Assembly (NCBI GenBank): GCA_030512295.1
Contig: JAULSR010000011.1
Coordinates: 248,001 to 312,000, forward strand
Source: Bombardia bombarda
Lineage: Eukaryota; Ascomycota; Sordariomycetes; Sordariales; Lasiosphaeriaceae
Length of the DNA stretch: 64,000 nucleotides
Direction: 5' to 3'
Shown: positions 1-11,164 of the stretch, in pieces
How positions within the stretch are numbered: the first letter of the stretch is position 1
How the letters are laid out: every line of letters starts with the position of its first letter
Position numbers and translations under genes: made by a program
The notes under the pieces: model-generated
Seen by the model: the letters and a program-made list of their open reading frames with translations, nothing else
What the model was told of the DNA's origin: nothing
Databases searched by the model: none

Positions 1-478
1 AAGTCATTTGGGCGCCAATTCAGTTGTCCTTCTCCAATGGTAGAATGGCGGGGTAGCCAACTTCCCTCTGGTCTCTGCTACTTGAACGGGAGGGGTTGGC
101 TCAGACACAGATCATCAGAGTCCTCTCGAGCAATGAGACGAGAGCTTGGGGCGCAATTGTGGGTCTGTCCCATCCACAGGAGCTGCTCATTACGTCACTG
201 TCGAGGGAGAGCTCCTTCCTGGAAGTCGTTGTCAAGGCGGTCGATCGGCTGTACCGGGAGCCACAGCATTCTGATGCATTGTTTTTCTGGTGCAGTAAAA
301 TAACCTTCTCGCGGCCGGAATAGTTCTGGTCAACTTTCTTTTGCAATCGCAATCACAAGTCCCCAATTGCATGTTTGACATCGATTCTCCCGTGCGTTCG
401 TTTGCGCCAGTTCCCTGAGATACACGCATCTGGCCACTGATAGCACCACGCAGCCAAAACTACAAAAACATAACGAAC
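1..478. other. 5' spacer, no supported gene
   Basis: Short overlapping frames occur on both strands, but none has a recognisable motif or a plausible splice structure. The last part is presumably the promoter and 5' leader of the DUF3429 gene that follows, with an A-rich stretch just before its ATG. Confidence 0.5.
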
Positions 479-1700
479 ATGCTTAGAAGCACGCGGTCAG
501 TCTTGGGCTCGGCCCAGAAGTTGACGCTTGCCAGCCGAATCCCTCATGCGTCCTTGATATCCAGACCAGCTCCCTCAAACCTACTTGCATCGTCTTCACA
601 AGCTGTGGCTCTGTCCAGAACAACAACTCCACGCGTTCAACTGGCACTCTTCTCGTCAAAAACCCCCCTTCAACCAAACAAGATCGACAAAGACTTCGAA
701 AAGGAAGCAGGCCAAAAGAAGCTCGTATCCGACCCGTCAAAAGTAACAACCCAGTCCTCAGTCCGCCATGTCTTCGAGCAGGGCCAAGCGCCAAAGGAGC
801 CTGACGTGGACATGTTGAAGGACCTTAAGAAAGACCTGGTATGCTGAACAAATCCTAAATACTAAACAAACCCAGCTAACACCCGCCACCCAGAACACCG
901 TCAAGGAAACCGTCGCCCTCAACTCCGTCCCCCGCGGCCCCTACACCATCGGCCTCGCCGGCACCCTCCCCTACTTCGCCACCTCGCTCTCCACCATCTA
1001 CCTCTCCTGGGACCTCAACACCATGTGGCCGACGCAGTCCTCCTTCCTCAACAGCTTCATGGTCCCGCACGAAACTGCGGCCCACTGGCTGACCCTGCTC
1101 GAGCCCATCCAGGTCGGCTACGGCGCCGTCATCATTACTTTCATTGGCGCCATGCACCTCGGCCGCGAGCTCGGCGAGACGCTGCCCTCGCGCGAGCGCA
1201 CGCGGTTTCGCTACACCACCGCCGTGACGGCGCCCGCGCTGGCCTGGTCGACGCACTTCATGCCCATCGAGTGGGCGCTTATCACGCAGTTTCTGACTTT
1301 TACGGGGCTGTACTTTGCGGACGCGCGCGCGGCGACCCGCGGGTGGATGCCGTCGTGGTATGCGACGTACCGGTTTGTGCTGACGGCGATTGTGGGCGCG
1401 GCTATCTTTGTGTCGCTGGTTGGCCGGGCCAAGATTGGTGGCAAGCGGAACAAGCTGTCGAGTGGTGATCTGGAGGATCTGCTGGGGCAGGACCCGGAGA
1501 AGAAGGTGTTCCATAATTGGGCGAAGGAGGAGGAGGAGGAGAGGGAGAGGCTTAAGAAGGAGAAGGAGGAGGAGGAGAAGAAGAAGGCGGAAGAGGAGAA
1601 GAAAAAAGCAGAGGAGAAGCAGAAGGGTAAGGGAGGCAAGAATGGGTCCAGTGAGAAGAAAGATGGAGGAAAGGGTGACGGCAAGGAGAAAGGCAACTAG
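479..1700 (+). CDS. Mitochondrial inner-membrane protein, DUF3429 family
   Basis: Two exons, 479-838 and 894-1700, joined in phase 0 across a 55-nt intron (GTATGC donor, CTAAC branch site, CAG acceptor), give 388 residues. The first 60 residues are rich in Arg, Ser and Ala with almost no acidic residues, as in a mitochondrial presequence. Exon 2 carries about five hydrophobic segments (near the start of exon 2, then IQVGYGAVIITF, WALITQFLTFTGLYF and the YRFVLTAIVGAAIF segment) in the order usual for DUF3429/TMEM69-like proteins. The C-terminal 70 residues are a charged Lys/Glu-rich tail predicted to be helical and exposed. DUF3429 proteins are known or predicted inner-membrane proteins of unclear function. 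The family call is from the membrane pattern and is fairly secure; the role is unknown. Confidence 0.85.
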
Positions 1701-1892
1701 AATGGGCTCCGGACCCTCGTTTCCTCTGCTGAAGCTTTCAGGATTTGGGCTCTCGAAGTCTTTGATGCGGCTGCATCTTCACAGTCATTCATTCATCTCT
1801 TTTCAGGGGTTGAGGAGACCTTGGCTTTCACTTTCAGGACCATCGATGTGCTTGATGGAGCCATTCTCCGCGCTTGCAGTGGTCTTGACACC

Positions 1893-2264
1893 ATGATAGA
1901 TGAATCGCTGATGGGCATCTTCCGCATCGTCAAGTCTCCTATCAATGCCATTTTTCAAGCGGTTTATCCGCTTGGGAAGATTACACGATGGAGACTTTTT
2001 AGGCCCGGCAAGTGGCCGCCGCATATTCTTTTCGAGGCGTTGCTAGCTGTCAGTTTCTCTTTTGACAAGTTGTCGGCTTGGCCGAAGTTTGTGTTGACTG
2101 CACTGTCGGATTTCTTCGTCTATTGCTTCTCTAGGTGGTGGAGTATCTGGTTTGTTGCTTGGGGCATGGTTGAGGAAGGGGCAGAGGGGTGGGAAAGATT
2201 CTTGTTGAGGTTTATAGTGGGGCAGATGGCCGGCGTCCCAATAATCGGTTGGCCTGTGTCATGA
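1893..2264 (+). CDS. Hypothetical hydrophobic protein (doubtful)
   Basis: An open frame of 123 residues starts at ATG 1893; the frame is open further upstream but without ATG. It is rich in Trp, Phe and Leu with two or three hydrophobic stretches, and no family was recognised. It begins only about 190 nt after the stop of the DUF3429 gene on the same strand, so it could equally be the 3' untranslated region of that gene. No intron signals are needed. Treat as a low-confidence gene. Confidence 0.25.
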   Translation: MIDESLMGIFRIVKSPINAIFQAVYPLGKITRWRLFRPGKWPPHILFEALLAVSFSFDKLSAWPKFVLTALSDFFVYCFSRWWSIWFVAWGMVEEGAEGWERFLLRFIVGQMAGVPIIGWPVS

Positions 2265-3002
2265 AAGGTTTCAGCTCGTTGGGCGTTGGGTAGGTATCTC
2301 TTAGTATTTTTGATCGGGTCTCCTTTGAGCCCACAGCGCTGCTATGACTGTTATTGAACAGCGATTCTTGCTATGCAGTCAGGGTTTAGCGATTATTAGT
2401 TTCGTACATCACTACCGATTTTACAAGACATCACGGATAGTTTTCTACTAGGAGTTTAATGAAGATAATCATATACAGGTCTATATGAGTTTCATGGTTC
2501 ATATACATGATTTATGGCTGTGATATAACCCAGCTGATTACATCTAGTATCTGCCTACTTGCCTATCCAGGGTTTTCAACCACAGTTTCAGGACGGCGAC
2601 AAGAGAAAATAAAATGTCATACAGCTTCATATTAATCGGCTGCCTACTGCAACCCATCGATCTTTTATGGCCATTACATAATATCGTCTTATATCCACCC
2701 TCAAACTATATTCCTCAAATCGAATCTAAACAATCTATCAATTCACCATGACTACATCGCCACAATTCCGTCTGCAGAGAGATATCTCCATATTCCCAAC
2801 CATTTATCCGTCTATCAACATTTGTACAAAACCCTTAAAAACGAACCAACACATTATCCAACATCGCAAGGAAGCACGCTTCCTCATGTTCCACCCTCCA
2901 TCAACTTTCCCAAATCATAATAACAAACTCATATCGCAAAAGAAGAACCCGCTTCCCTCACAAAACACACTCCCAACCCAACCCAACCCAGCCAGTTCCA
3001 AT
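2265..3002. other. Convergent intergenic spacer
   Basis: AT-rich spacer between a plus-strand gene region and the minus-strand transporter. It probably holds 3' ends of both. A long plus-strand frame running from here into the transporter is antisense, low-complexity (His/Pro/Arg) sequence and not a gene. Confidence 0.5.
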
Positions 3003-4738
3003 CTAATCCGTATCCTCATCATGCCCCGGCCAGACAATCTCCCTCTTACACACCGCCCTAATACACCTAAACACAATAAACCCCCACGCCGCCACCAAAC
3101 ACACCGTCATCACACTGCTCAACCACAACAGCCCCTCGCTCCCAAACGCCACCCCCATCCTGATCGACGCGCTCACGAACCCCACATTCGGAAACACAAA
3201 ACTCCACCAGCTGAGATGGAACGTCCGGTCCGGCATGCCCGCCACGACCGCCGCCACCGCCGAGGCAAAGAACCAGAAGCTCAGCCCCCAGAAAAACACA
3301 GCCGTGCTGATGGCCAGCAGCCGCACGCCGGCCGCGAGCGTGTCGGGCGCGCCCAGCCCGGCGAGGATCGACACCTCGGCCAGCCCGGCGGAGGCAAAGA
3401 TGCGCGGCACGTCGGCGGCCATGGCGACCAGCGCGGCGCACGTGAAGCTCGGCGGGCCGACGGCGATGAACATGCCGGGCCGCTGGACTGGCAGGCCAAA
3501 GGCCATCAGGCGGGACAGGTAGGTGGCGTAGAAGAAGACGGAGACGAGGATGCCGAGCCCCTGCGCGGCGAGGCCGGCGGATATCATTGACAAGGCGAAG
3601 GCTGGCGGTTGGGTCTTGGAGAAGGAGCCGGCGAGGGTGCCGGCCAGCATGACGGGGAAGATGGGCAGGATCCAGGCGGGGGTCATGGCGTTGACGGTCA
3701 GTCTGCGCTCGGGCTTGACGGTGAAGAGGAGGTGGTATTGGAAGACGGAAAAGGCGAAGGTGGTTGCTAGGTAGGTCCAGAAGGCGACGCGGAGGAAGGT
3801 GGAGAGGGCGGGGCGGGTGGTAGTGGTGGTGGTGGTGGTGGAGAGGAAGAGGGCGCCGTACTCTTCGACATTGACGAGGATGGCGGCGATGGAGAGGAAG
3901 AAGGTGGAGACGAAGAGGGCCTCGGAGGGGTGGGTGAAGGCGCGGCGGAAGGTGCGGCGGTAGAGGACGAAGCGGAGGACGATGGCGATGGTGATGAGCA
4001 GGAAGGCGACGAGGTCGAGGATGAAGATGATGAGGCCGATGGTGGAGAGGCCGGTGAAGCGGTGCGGGGTTTGGGCGATGATGAGGGCGATGCCGGATGT
4101 TGACATGCTGGGTGGGAGGTGGTGGTGTTAGTTTGGGTCGGGGAGGTGGATAGGGGCGGGAGGTGGATAGGGGTAGGGGATTGCTTAGGGGTAAGGGTAG
4201 GGAGGTGGGTTGGTGAGGTGACGGCTTGGCGGACGTGTGGATGTTCGGAAGGGCCCGGGTGGAGCCCGCGATACGAAGTAATGGTGCTTGGAATTGGTGA
4301 TCGTGACCATCACCCGTCGCAGAAACGGCGCGGTGATGATGAAAAAAATACGTACGTGACGGTGTACCACGCAAAAGTGAAGTGCATCAACCTGTCGTGC
4401 CATGGCAAGCTTGGTTGGAGGTATGTTGGTATCCTCTCGAGTAGGACGCGCGGTTCGGGCGACTGAAACTGGACCGACGGCCGCCTTCTTGCTTCGTTCA
4501 TGTTGTCGATGTCGGGCTTTGGGACATTTCCATTTTGGGCGGACGGTATCATGCCAATGGCGGTCACGGTTCCTCCCGTGCCGCTCTCTGAAGCGATGGA
4601 CGTTGCCTGGCCGATCATGACCAATGGCTCCCCCATGGCTGCGGCGCCGCCCGTGCTGACGCTGGCTCTGCGCTGGTGATCAATGACCGACATCTCCATC
4701 TTGGTGTTTGCTTTCTGGGCCGAAGAAAGAATGTGCAC
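3003..4738 (-). CDS. C4-dicarboxylate / malic acid transporter (TDT family)
   Basis: Exons 4738-4356 and 4107-3003 are joined over a 248-nt intron (GTACGT donor, ACTAAC branch site, CAG acceptor; phase 2) and encode 495 residues. A polar N-terminal region of about 110 residues leads into the family's typical first transmembrane block: the exon join recreates FAWYTVT-MSTSGIA followed by TPHRFTGL. About ten hydrophobic segments follow, including MTPAWILPIFPVMLAGT, which resembles fungal Mae1-like malate carriers more than SSU1 sulfite pumps. The TDT/SLAC1 family moves organic acids or anions across the plasma membrane. Substrate is inferred from motif similarity only. A second in-frame Met at 4699 is an alternative start. 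The coding strand is very GC-rich at third positions, which creates long antisense frames. Confidence 0.88.
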
Positions 4739-5783
4739 GAGCCTGAGATTAAATTGCAGCTCAGGCAGTTCCTGGGGGCGAAATTTGTGGTGACGGCGGC
4801 TTCACGGCCCTTCCCGCTGGTGGAGACACTTTTGATTAGGTTCTCGTGCTTTCTGGGTGCCTGAGCGTGGCCCGACGGTCCAGATCCTGTTGTTCTTCTT
4901 TGGGTTAGGGTTTCACCAGAACTTCCATGTTCTGCGGGGGATGAATCAGCGTTTGGTTGGTTAATAACGTGCTAGATAAAGTGACCCCCACCCGTGGTCG
5001 ACATTGTCCTCAGCAGTCTGTTATCAATGACACGGACTGTATTGTGAATGGTGGTGACCAACGTATAAAGAGAAAATAAAGCAAAAAACATTCATGAAGC
5101 ATGTAGTTTTTTGACTCGCTCGTCAAACTGCTCAACGATATTGTGCAGAATTACTCACGGCGCAGTACTCGATCACCAATGAGTGGAATAAGGAAGTCCA
5201 GTAAGCAAGAATAAAGTGATGCTTCACAGGAAATGCATCATCGTCTAACGGTTTGGATTTTTGACTCTATATATGCCATCAAACGTATCATTTTACGGGA
5301 TTCGTAACAGGATATCGTCTAATGACGCTACAAGTGAAGTCGATGACTGGACAAAAGACTTGCCACTGAAACAACGACGTGTGGTTAATAGAGAAGTGTG
5401 CGAGCTTCATGAAGCCGACCAAGATAGAAACCCCCGGGTATATATTGAACCATCATTTCGAAGCACCTCCTGCCCACTCCTCTCATTCAATCCAACCACT
5501 ACCCTACAGCCCTCCTATCTTAGTCTAAATACGACAAACACTTTTCACAACCTACTCGCCGTACATATACCGCTACTTGTAGCATTGACGTCTCTCTTAT
5601 TACTATCGCCACTACCTGCCCAGCTCTCTGCGTCTTCCTGGGCGTCGTCTTCCGGACCTACCTGGCCGCCATCTTTACCCATCTTCCAGTACCATCTCCA
5701 ATCCTCTTCGACGTCAAACCCGAGCGCCTTACCGCAGCCTCGGTCATAAACACATCCTTCAACCTTCTACCCTCCAACATACG
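4739..5783. other. Intergenic, divergent promoter region
   Basis: Spacer between the minus-strand transporter and the plus-strand small gene. A pyrimidine-rich stretch at about 5460-5780 looks like the leader of the downstream gene. An open frame there (5261-5749) is mostly this CT-rich leader and was not accepted as coding. Confidence 0.5.
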
Positions 5784-6221
5784 ATGTCGTTTGACAAGAA
5801 AACACTAGCCGAGGCGCTGCGAAAGCACGAAGGTACTCTGAGATATGGCATCTTTTTTCCCACAGAGAGCAAATATGTGGGCTTTGCAATGCGCGACACT
5901 CACACGAGCGAGAAGAAGTTGAAGCGCCTTTTTACAGGCATCTGCGGAGCTGACAGCTTCGAGGTCAAGGCGGATGTGGAAGAAAGGCTGGTGAGTTACC
6001 AACTTTATGTTACCTTTGGTGATCTCGACCCCTACGTACCTATCTATGCTACCCTTCACTAAGGCTTTAAGCTAATGAAGAATGCTGGACAGAGCAATGT
6101 TGATCACAGCCCCTCCTGGCTCACGGTCTACACGGACATCAACTGGAGCGACGCGAAGTCCCTCATTCGGGCAGAGAAACACTTCACAGTAGCGAAGAAT
6201 GAGAAGGAGGCTAGAAGCTAA
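5784..6221 (+). CDS. Small protein of unknown function
   Basis: Exons 5784-5990 and 6093-6221 with a 102-nt intron (GTGAGT donor, CTAAT branch site, ACAG acceptor; phase 0) encode 111 residues. The start ATG follows a CT-rich leader typical of expressed fungal genes. The protein is soluble, charged and has no signal peptide or membrane segment. The N-terminal half contains RYGIFFPTESKYVGFAMRD; the C-terminal exon contains SWLTVYTDINWSDAK. The clean splice join and balanced composition support a real gene. No family was recognised. Confidence 0.65.
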
Positions 6222-7257
6222 AGGCTTGATGGGACGCGGACGCGCTATGAATTAAGGATTGCATTTTTGATATGAGGTGACGGTTAAGACTTGGGATTGA
6301 CAAATAGCTTACAGTGAAAGCGAAGATTTAACCCTTGTCACTACTCACATACCTACCTACCTTATGCACGCGTAGCTGGGAAAGGAGGCACTCCTTAATT
6401 GCCGACATGTACCTCAGGTAAGTATACAAGGTCAGAAAGGGTTGGTAGGTAAGGTACCTTACTTAGGCGCCATCTGGGTGGTAATTAGTGTTATATGTTC
6501 TCACCGTCGAAATCCATCGTTGAAGCCTTAGTACCTAGGTACACCTAAAGGTACTCTAGACTTAGATACGCACAACTCATGCTTGCTTTGGTTAGGTACA
6601 ATCAAGCCCTGGTTTCGTTGTTAGTTTGGTTCGTGACGACAGGAGCCCTAGCCCCCAACTTCTCAACGTCACAACTTCCCAATTTAACAACATGATGATA
6701 GATTGTTTTTTAAAAAAAGCGTTTAGTGAATAGAATGTCCATTTTATATATAGTAGCATGTTTTTAGCGCTAAAATCGGCTTCCTTGATGTTCAAAGGGT
6801 GGGAATTGACGTTTTGACTAGCCCCTGTCGTGAGGAGCCAAACTTACAGTTAAGCCAGGGCTGGATTGTACCTATGCCGGTCAGACACCGATTAGACTGG
6901 AAGGAAAGAGGGGCCTGCCCATTGATTCACTGCTGTGCCGCTTGCCTACCTCCTCCCAGCTACGATGTTGCGAATTCGTGCAATATGCAATGGCAGTTTA
7001 TTAGGTAGATGATCTTTTGACATTTGGCACTGTTGCCGAAAGGGAAGAGCCGGATTTCAAAGGTTACCTAGGCTGTAATTATAATATGCCAAGATCCAAA
7101 ATATGTCCTTGATATTCTTTGACTGTTTGACAACCGCCAGGAGATGGTTGGATTTGTGTAAGTAGACTCCTTTGGATCGTTGAAGCCACCTGGTAGTCGA
7201 ATAATTTGATCCGACAAATCGTCATATCCGCATGACTGCGGCTATTCTAACTATTAC
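6222..7257. other. Intergenic, AT-rich with TACCTAGGTA-like palindromes
   Basis: No gene was found. Palindromic sequence around GGTACCTTA and AGTACCTAGGTA occurs several times between 6420 and 6560. The right end may hold the unrecognisable 5' part of the dead gene that follows. Confidence 0.5.
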
Positions 7258-8009
7258 ATTTATCAACATTGTCAAGAGGCCAAATGAAGAATTGTTTACC
7301 GCATCCTCTTTCCTGCCGACGATCCTGCGTCAATGCTTAGTCCATGTCAGTTATTTAGACTTCCATCTGTCAACATTTCAAGAAGGTATATGACTTGAAC
7401 CAGCCATGCTAATTGTTTTGTTGTGGCACCGCAGACTACGACTATGAATTCGCAAGAGGACGCGAAGATATTAATACATCCCCGGAGCATAAATTCGCCC
7501 TCTACGAGCAGTTCCTGCAACAATAATTTCTCGTCAGAGTGCAGCGGCAGCTGGAGACAAGAATCGACCAAGCTTCCGCCCTTCTGGAAGAGTCACTGCG
7601 CAGCCAGCTGGTTGATATCGTACGCGATGTGCAGCTAAATCTGTTTGAGGAGTACCGCAATCTCAGAACCCGGACTCCCGCAGCAGAAAGTGGAAACAAT
7701 ACAGACGTTATGCCGGAGAATATCGATAATTCTCAAGCATAACTGCTAATCTCGAGGATAAACGATGACGGGGCTGGCGAGGGAAGCAGTTCGAATGCTG
7801 GACTACCCCGGATGTTGGGTTTTGCATCTGATTTTAACGAGGAGCTAGAGTTATTGCGGCCTGAGTCATATAATTCCTTTGATGATAGTCTTTTCCAGTC
7901 TGACTGGTTGTTGTTTGACTTCTCCAGTGTTGAAAACGAGTTCGGCGGGGGAGACTCTGGATATGGTTCATTGGAGAGGTCGTGGAATGAGGAAGAGAAG
8001 GAAGAATAG
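7258..8009 (+). pseudogene. Degraded C2H2-domain-type fungal protein gene
   Basis: One reading frame, with a probable intron at 7346-7434 (GTCAGT donor, GCTAAT branch site, GCAG acceptor), continues through three stops: TGA 7285-7287, TAA 7524-7526 and TAA 7740-7742. Across the intron it reads YRILFPADDPASMLSP then YYDYEF, followed by ALYEQFLQQ and EESLRSQLVDIVRD. This is the pattern of a large, poorly characterised fungal family whose members begin with C2H2-like Cys/His motifs and continue with a LFPDDDP..SPYYD block. Downstream of the third stop the frame stays open and acidic to 8009. All three stops can be explained by C-to-T or G-to-A changes (CAA to TAA, TGG to TGA). The N-terminal Cys/His part is not recognisable. 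The family assignment is from memory of the block pattern. Confidence 0.6.
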
Positions 8010-8547
8010 GTAGGTCGCTCACCCTCAAAACTTGGTAAAATGAAAATTGAGAATGGTTTATAATCAGCCAGGGAGCAATTCTGGACTTCATCTTGAGAGA
8101 AGCAAACATTATGGGATGCTTGAAGACACTAGCGGAGACTATGAGAAATGGCAGCTGCAGAAACCTAATTTTGAACCGGGTTTATAGGTCCAGTTTCGTG
8201 AAGAATGATGTTGGCGCTCGTGGATTTAATGCTTGATGATACTAAGTATGAGATGGAGCCATTTCTTTATCTCTGGTAATGCAGGTAGCAGAAACTATAA
8301 CTACAGTCGCAACTAGAGAGTCTGCTGACACCTATAATGTTAAATGTAGACACGCGATACTGTACACAAGGTACCTATGCACTGGGGTGTACGTAAGTCT
8401 TGTTCCATTCTCTGAAAGCACTGTTGCCATGATGTGTTACTCAAATCCAGTTCATCTTGATGTTTGTTTTGGCCCTATCCACCACTGACTTCTGGACTTG
8501 TGATTACCTAGTTGCTCCTCTTGAACAAAGTGGTAAATGCTGCGTTC
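8010..8547. other. Intergenic spacer
   Basis: Nothing supported as coding. It separates the dead C2H2-type gene from the 3' end of the O-methyltransferase gene and probably includes the 3' untranslated region of the latter. Confidence 0.5.
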
Positions 8548-10375
8548 TCAAATGCCGGCGTTTATATCCTCGCTGATGACGAGCTCGAGCTCAATGATAC
8601 CAAAAGCACTATAGGGTTCTTTATAGACTCTTGCCATTCTTAGCCTGCCGTTTACTCGTCCTACCAGATTCTGCCAGTCTTGATAGCTCCTTTCTTTTCC
8701 GCTATTGATCGCATACACTGACAGATCCATCGTTCTTTTGTATCATATCAGCCAAAAGTTCACAGTAACTTGGGTAAAAGCGCCTGTTAGGGAAGTTACT
8801 AAAAGCTTGTGTATCTCACCTTTCCATTTTCTCAACGACCCTGAGCTCCGTGCCCGTCTCAGGAAGTATGTAGTCCATCACGATAACCCGGCAGCCAGGC
8901 TTTGCTCTCATCGCCGGAATCAGATTCCGCAGGATCTTAACAACCGACTCGTCCGGCCAGTCGTGAAGCACAAATCGGAACATGAAAACATCCGTGTTCA
9001 GCATATGCTGCGGCTGGGGAGCAAACATGTCGTGGGCCATGAACGAAATGCGGGACGTAAAGTCGCCAACGCCTTCTCCTTCGGAAGCTGCTGCAGAGGA
9101 AATAAACCGTGCGCCTTGGGCGATCACGGCGGGCAAGTCCTGGATGATGAACCGAAGCTTTGGGTACTTGCGCGCGATGGAGATGCTGGCGTGTCCATAG
9201 CCACCTCCGACCTGCGTTGGCCAACGTTAGTGCCAAGCGAGTGGACGGGGACGTAAGACAGAAAGAATATAGGCGATAACAAAATGAAAACAATGTAAGC
9301 GGAACAAACAAGAATATAGTGATACTGAATAATAATATGAAAGCAAAAGGGGTGCATCAAACAGTCGTACGTCAACAACGAGAGCCTCTCCCATTGATTC
9401 CCAGTCGACAGCACCGCTCGCCAACATGTCCATATTGTGATCCCTCACACCCATATTCGTACTCGCCATCACATAGCCCAGAAAGCCGCCCACCGCGGAG
9501 CGAAGTGAGCTGTTTTCCGGGCGGTGAAGGTAATCCAGATAGTTGTCATCGGATTGGAATGCTCTGTTGAACGCTGAGAGATAAAGGCTATTATTTCTGT
9601 CGCTACTACCCCCCTCAATAGTGTAGAGGTTCGTCGTGTCCTCGATCATCGAGAGCTCTGTCATGCCCACCTGGAGAATGCAGCCCGAGTGACCGGGCTG
9701 TCTCTGCAGCGGCGGAGAAATCGCCATGGACGATGCGGTGAGAAATCGCTCGTCGAGACAGACTGAGAGGGTATCGCGCAACCCGCGGTGGCGAAGCAGT
9801 GCGTGAGAGGCTGCGGTATGTCTTATGATGACCGCGCCTGTATCTCCAGCTTCCTCATAAAAGATTCGGTAAGAGCAAGCATACTTGATGATTCTGGAGA
9901 GAATGTCTTCGTCTAAACCGCTCTGCCTGCTGATTTCAGCAATTGTTGCGCCTCCCTCCAGCGGCACGGCCTGAGGAATGGAAAAGCGATGGAGTGTTTT
10001 CAGCATCAGCAGCTCGTAAGGCCTCTGTGTTCGCCCTCGTTGTCCTTTTGTCAGCTTGCTCAGAGGAGAGGACCTGCCTGATAGATAGATATCTGGGCTA
10101 ATATTAGGGCAATATCTTACGGTGAGGGCCGGCCAGGCAACGGCGGCAGCGGGGCCGGCTGTGAGATCATGGAGTGACTGGCACGCGTCAAGGAGAGCCG
10201 TACGCGAAGCCTGGGCTTGATTGTGTGCTTCGTCTCTGTGTATTGTTGGGCAAATTGGAAACTCTAGAGGTCCGTCGACCTCGAAAGACGGCCGAGGGAG
10301 ATTGTTAACTGCGATGTATGAGTCAAGAATCTTTGCATGCTTTGTTATCTCGGCGGCGAGAGCCGAAAGCGACAT
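8548..10375 (-). CDS. SAM-dependent O-methyltransferase (fungal COMT-like)
   Basis: Four exons, 10375-10121, 10024-9371, 9211-8820 and 8734-8548, keep frame throughout and give 495 residues. The first intron is 96 nt, a multiple of three, and can be read through, but GTAAGA, CTGAC and ACAG signals and the family pattern mark it as an intron. Removing the second intron recreates SAM motif I, LVVD-VGGGYGHAS (about 300-312). QDLPAVI follows, and FVLHDWPDE around 382-390 carries the presumed catalytic His386. The N-terminal half is the winged-helix dimerisation domain. The last exon ends in FGIIELELV, the usual C-terminal strand. Such enzymes methylate phenolic or enolic hydroxyls of polyketide or alkaloid intermediates. 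It lies at the left edge of the metabolite locus, transcribed like the esterase to its right. The substrate is unknown. Confidence 0.88.
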
Positions 10376-11164
10376 TGCGTGGGGTTGAGTGTGACTTCCT
10401 CGAACTATCTTCTTTTATACTGAGGTTTGATACCGAATATCAAGGTCATTCGCAATTCTCAATTTTGCAGCTGGTTCAGCTGGATGTCGCAAGTTTTGAC
10501 GTTGAGAGCGATGGTCGGTTGAAGCCGAGTTATTGAGGAGTAGCTGGTTCTATCTTGCGAGAAAACTGGAATGTTGGCATCGGGGTATTTTAGATAGGGA
10601 TGCACATACCTACAACCGAGATATGGTGCCCCCCCCCCCCCCCCCCCCCCCCCCAAAACACCCCACCACCATGAGATGCCAAACGAGTGGCTCGCTTATG
10701 TACGTGGCAAAGTGGTTCTAATCGTTGAAACACACAGAGCAGACCCGTAATGAGGGACAAGAGATGATGCACCTGAGCCTAAGGTACCTATCAACTGGGT
10801 AGCGTATGATCTGCAGCTTAAAATGAAAATCGGTTAAAAGTGTGAAGTTCGCACTGCCAGCGTAAGTCGATCAAATCTTGAGCCAGGTAAGCAGTAAAGA
10901 AGAATGAAGGTACAATTATGGTCAAAAGGTCGGGTAACACTTCGACTAAACGCACCCAAAGGGTGTGTCAGCAAACCTTTGATCGATGCTATAGTTTATG
11001 CTTGGTTCAAGTTATCTCCCATGAAGCTTATCTGATCCCTATTTTCTCTCCAAAAAAAAAAAACAATCTCGATCAAGACCCCTGTGATCTGTACTTTCTC
11101 CGTTCAAGGGATACCATTATATAGCAAGTTTTAAGCGGACAGCTGGCACCAGTAAAAAGAAATA
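10376..11164. other. Intergenic, with poly-C tract
   Basis: Promoter of the O-methyltransferase and 3' region of the esterase gene. No gene found. It includes a 26-nt C run and an A run near 11051. Confidence 0.55.
10629..10654. repeat. Poly-C tract (26 nt)
   Basis: An uninterrupted run of C residues at 10629-10654, about 250 nt upstream of the O-methyltransferase start. Its exact length is likely to be unreliable in assembly. Short frames encoding Pro or Gly runs across it are artefacts. Confidence 0.95.

Noticed and set aside
876..1514. Minus-strand 212-residue frame
   Set aside because: Antisense shadow of the GC-rich DUF3429 exon.
2748..3590. 280-residue plus-strand frame
   Set aside because: Antisense to the 3' part of the transporter; His/Pro/Arg-rich with no family pattern.
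3067..4374. 435-residue minus-strand frame overlapping the transporter
   Set aside because: It is the transporter sequence in another frame; composition is Pro/His/Arg-rich low complexity and the true frame has transmembrane segments and a clean splice.
5261..5749. 162-residue plus-strand frame before the small gene
   Set aside because: Mostly CT-rich leader sequence; ends just before the better supported ATG 5784.
10459..10772. Gly-rich or Pro-rich small proteins across the poly-C run
   Set aside because: Homopolymer artefacts, no other support.
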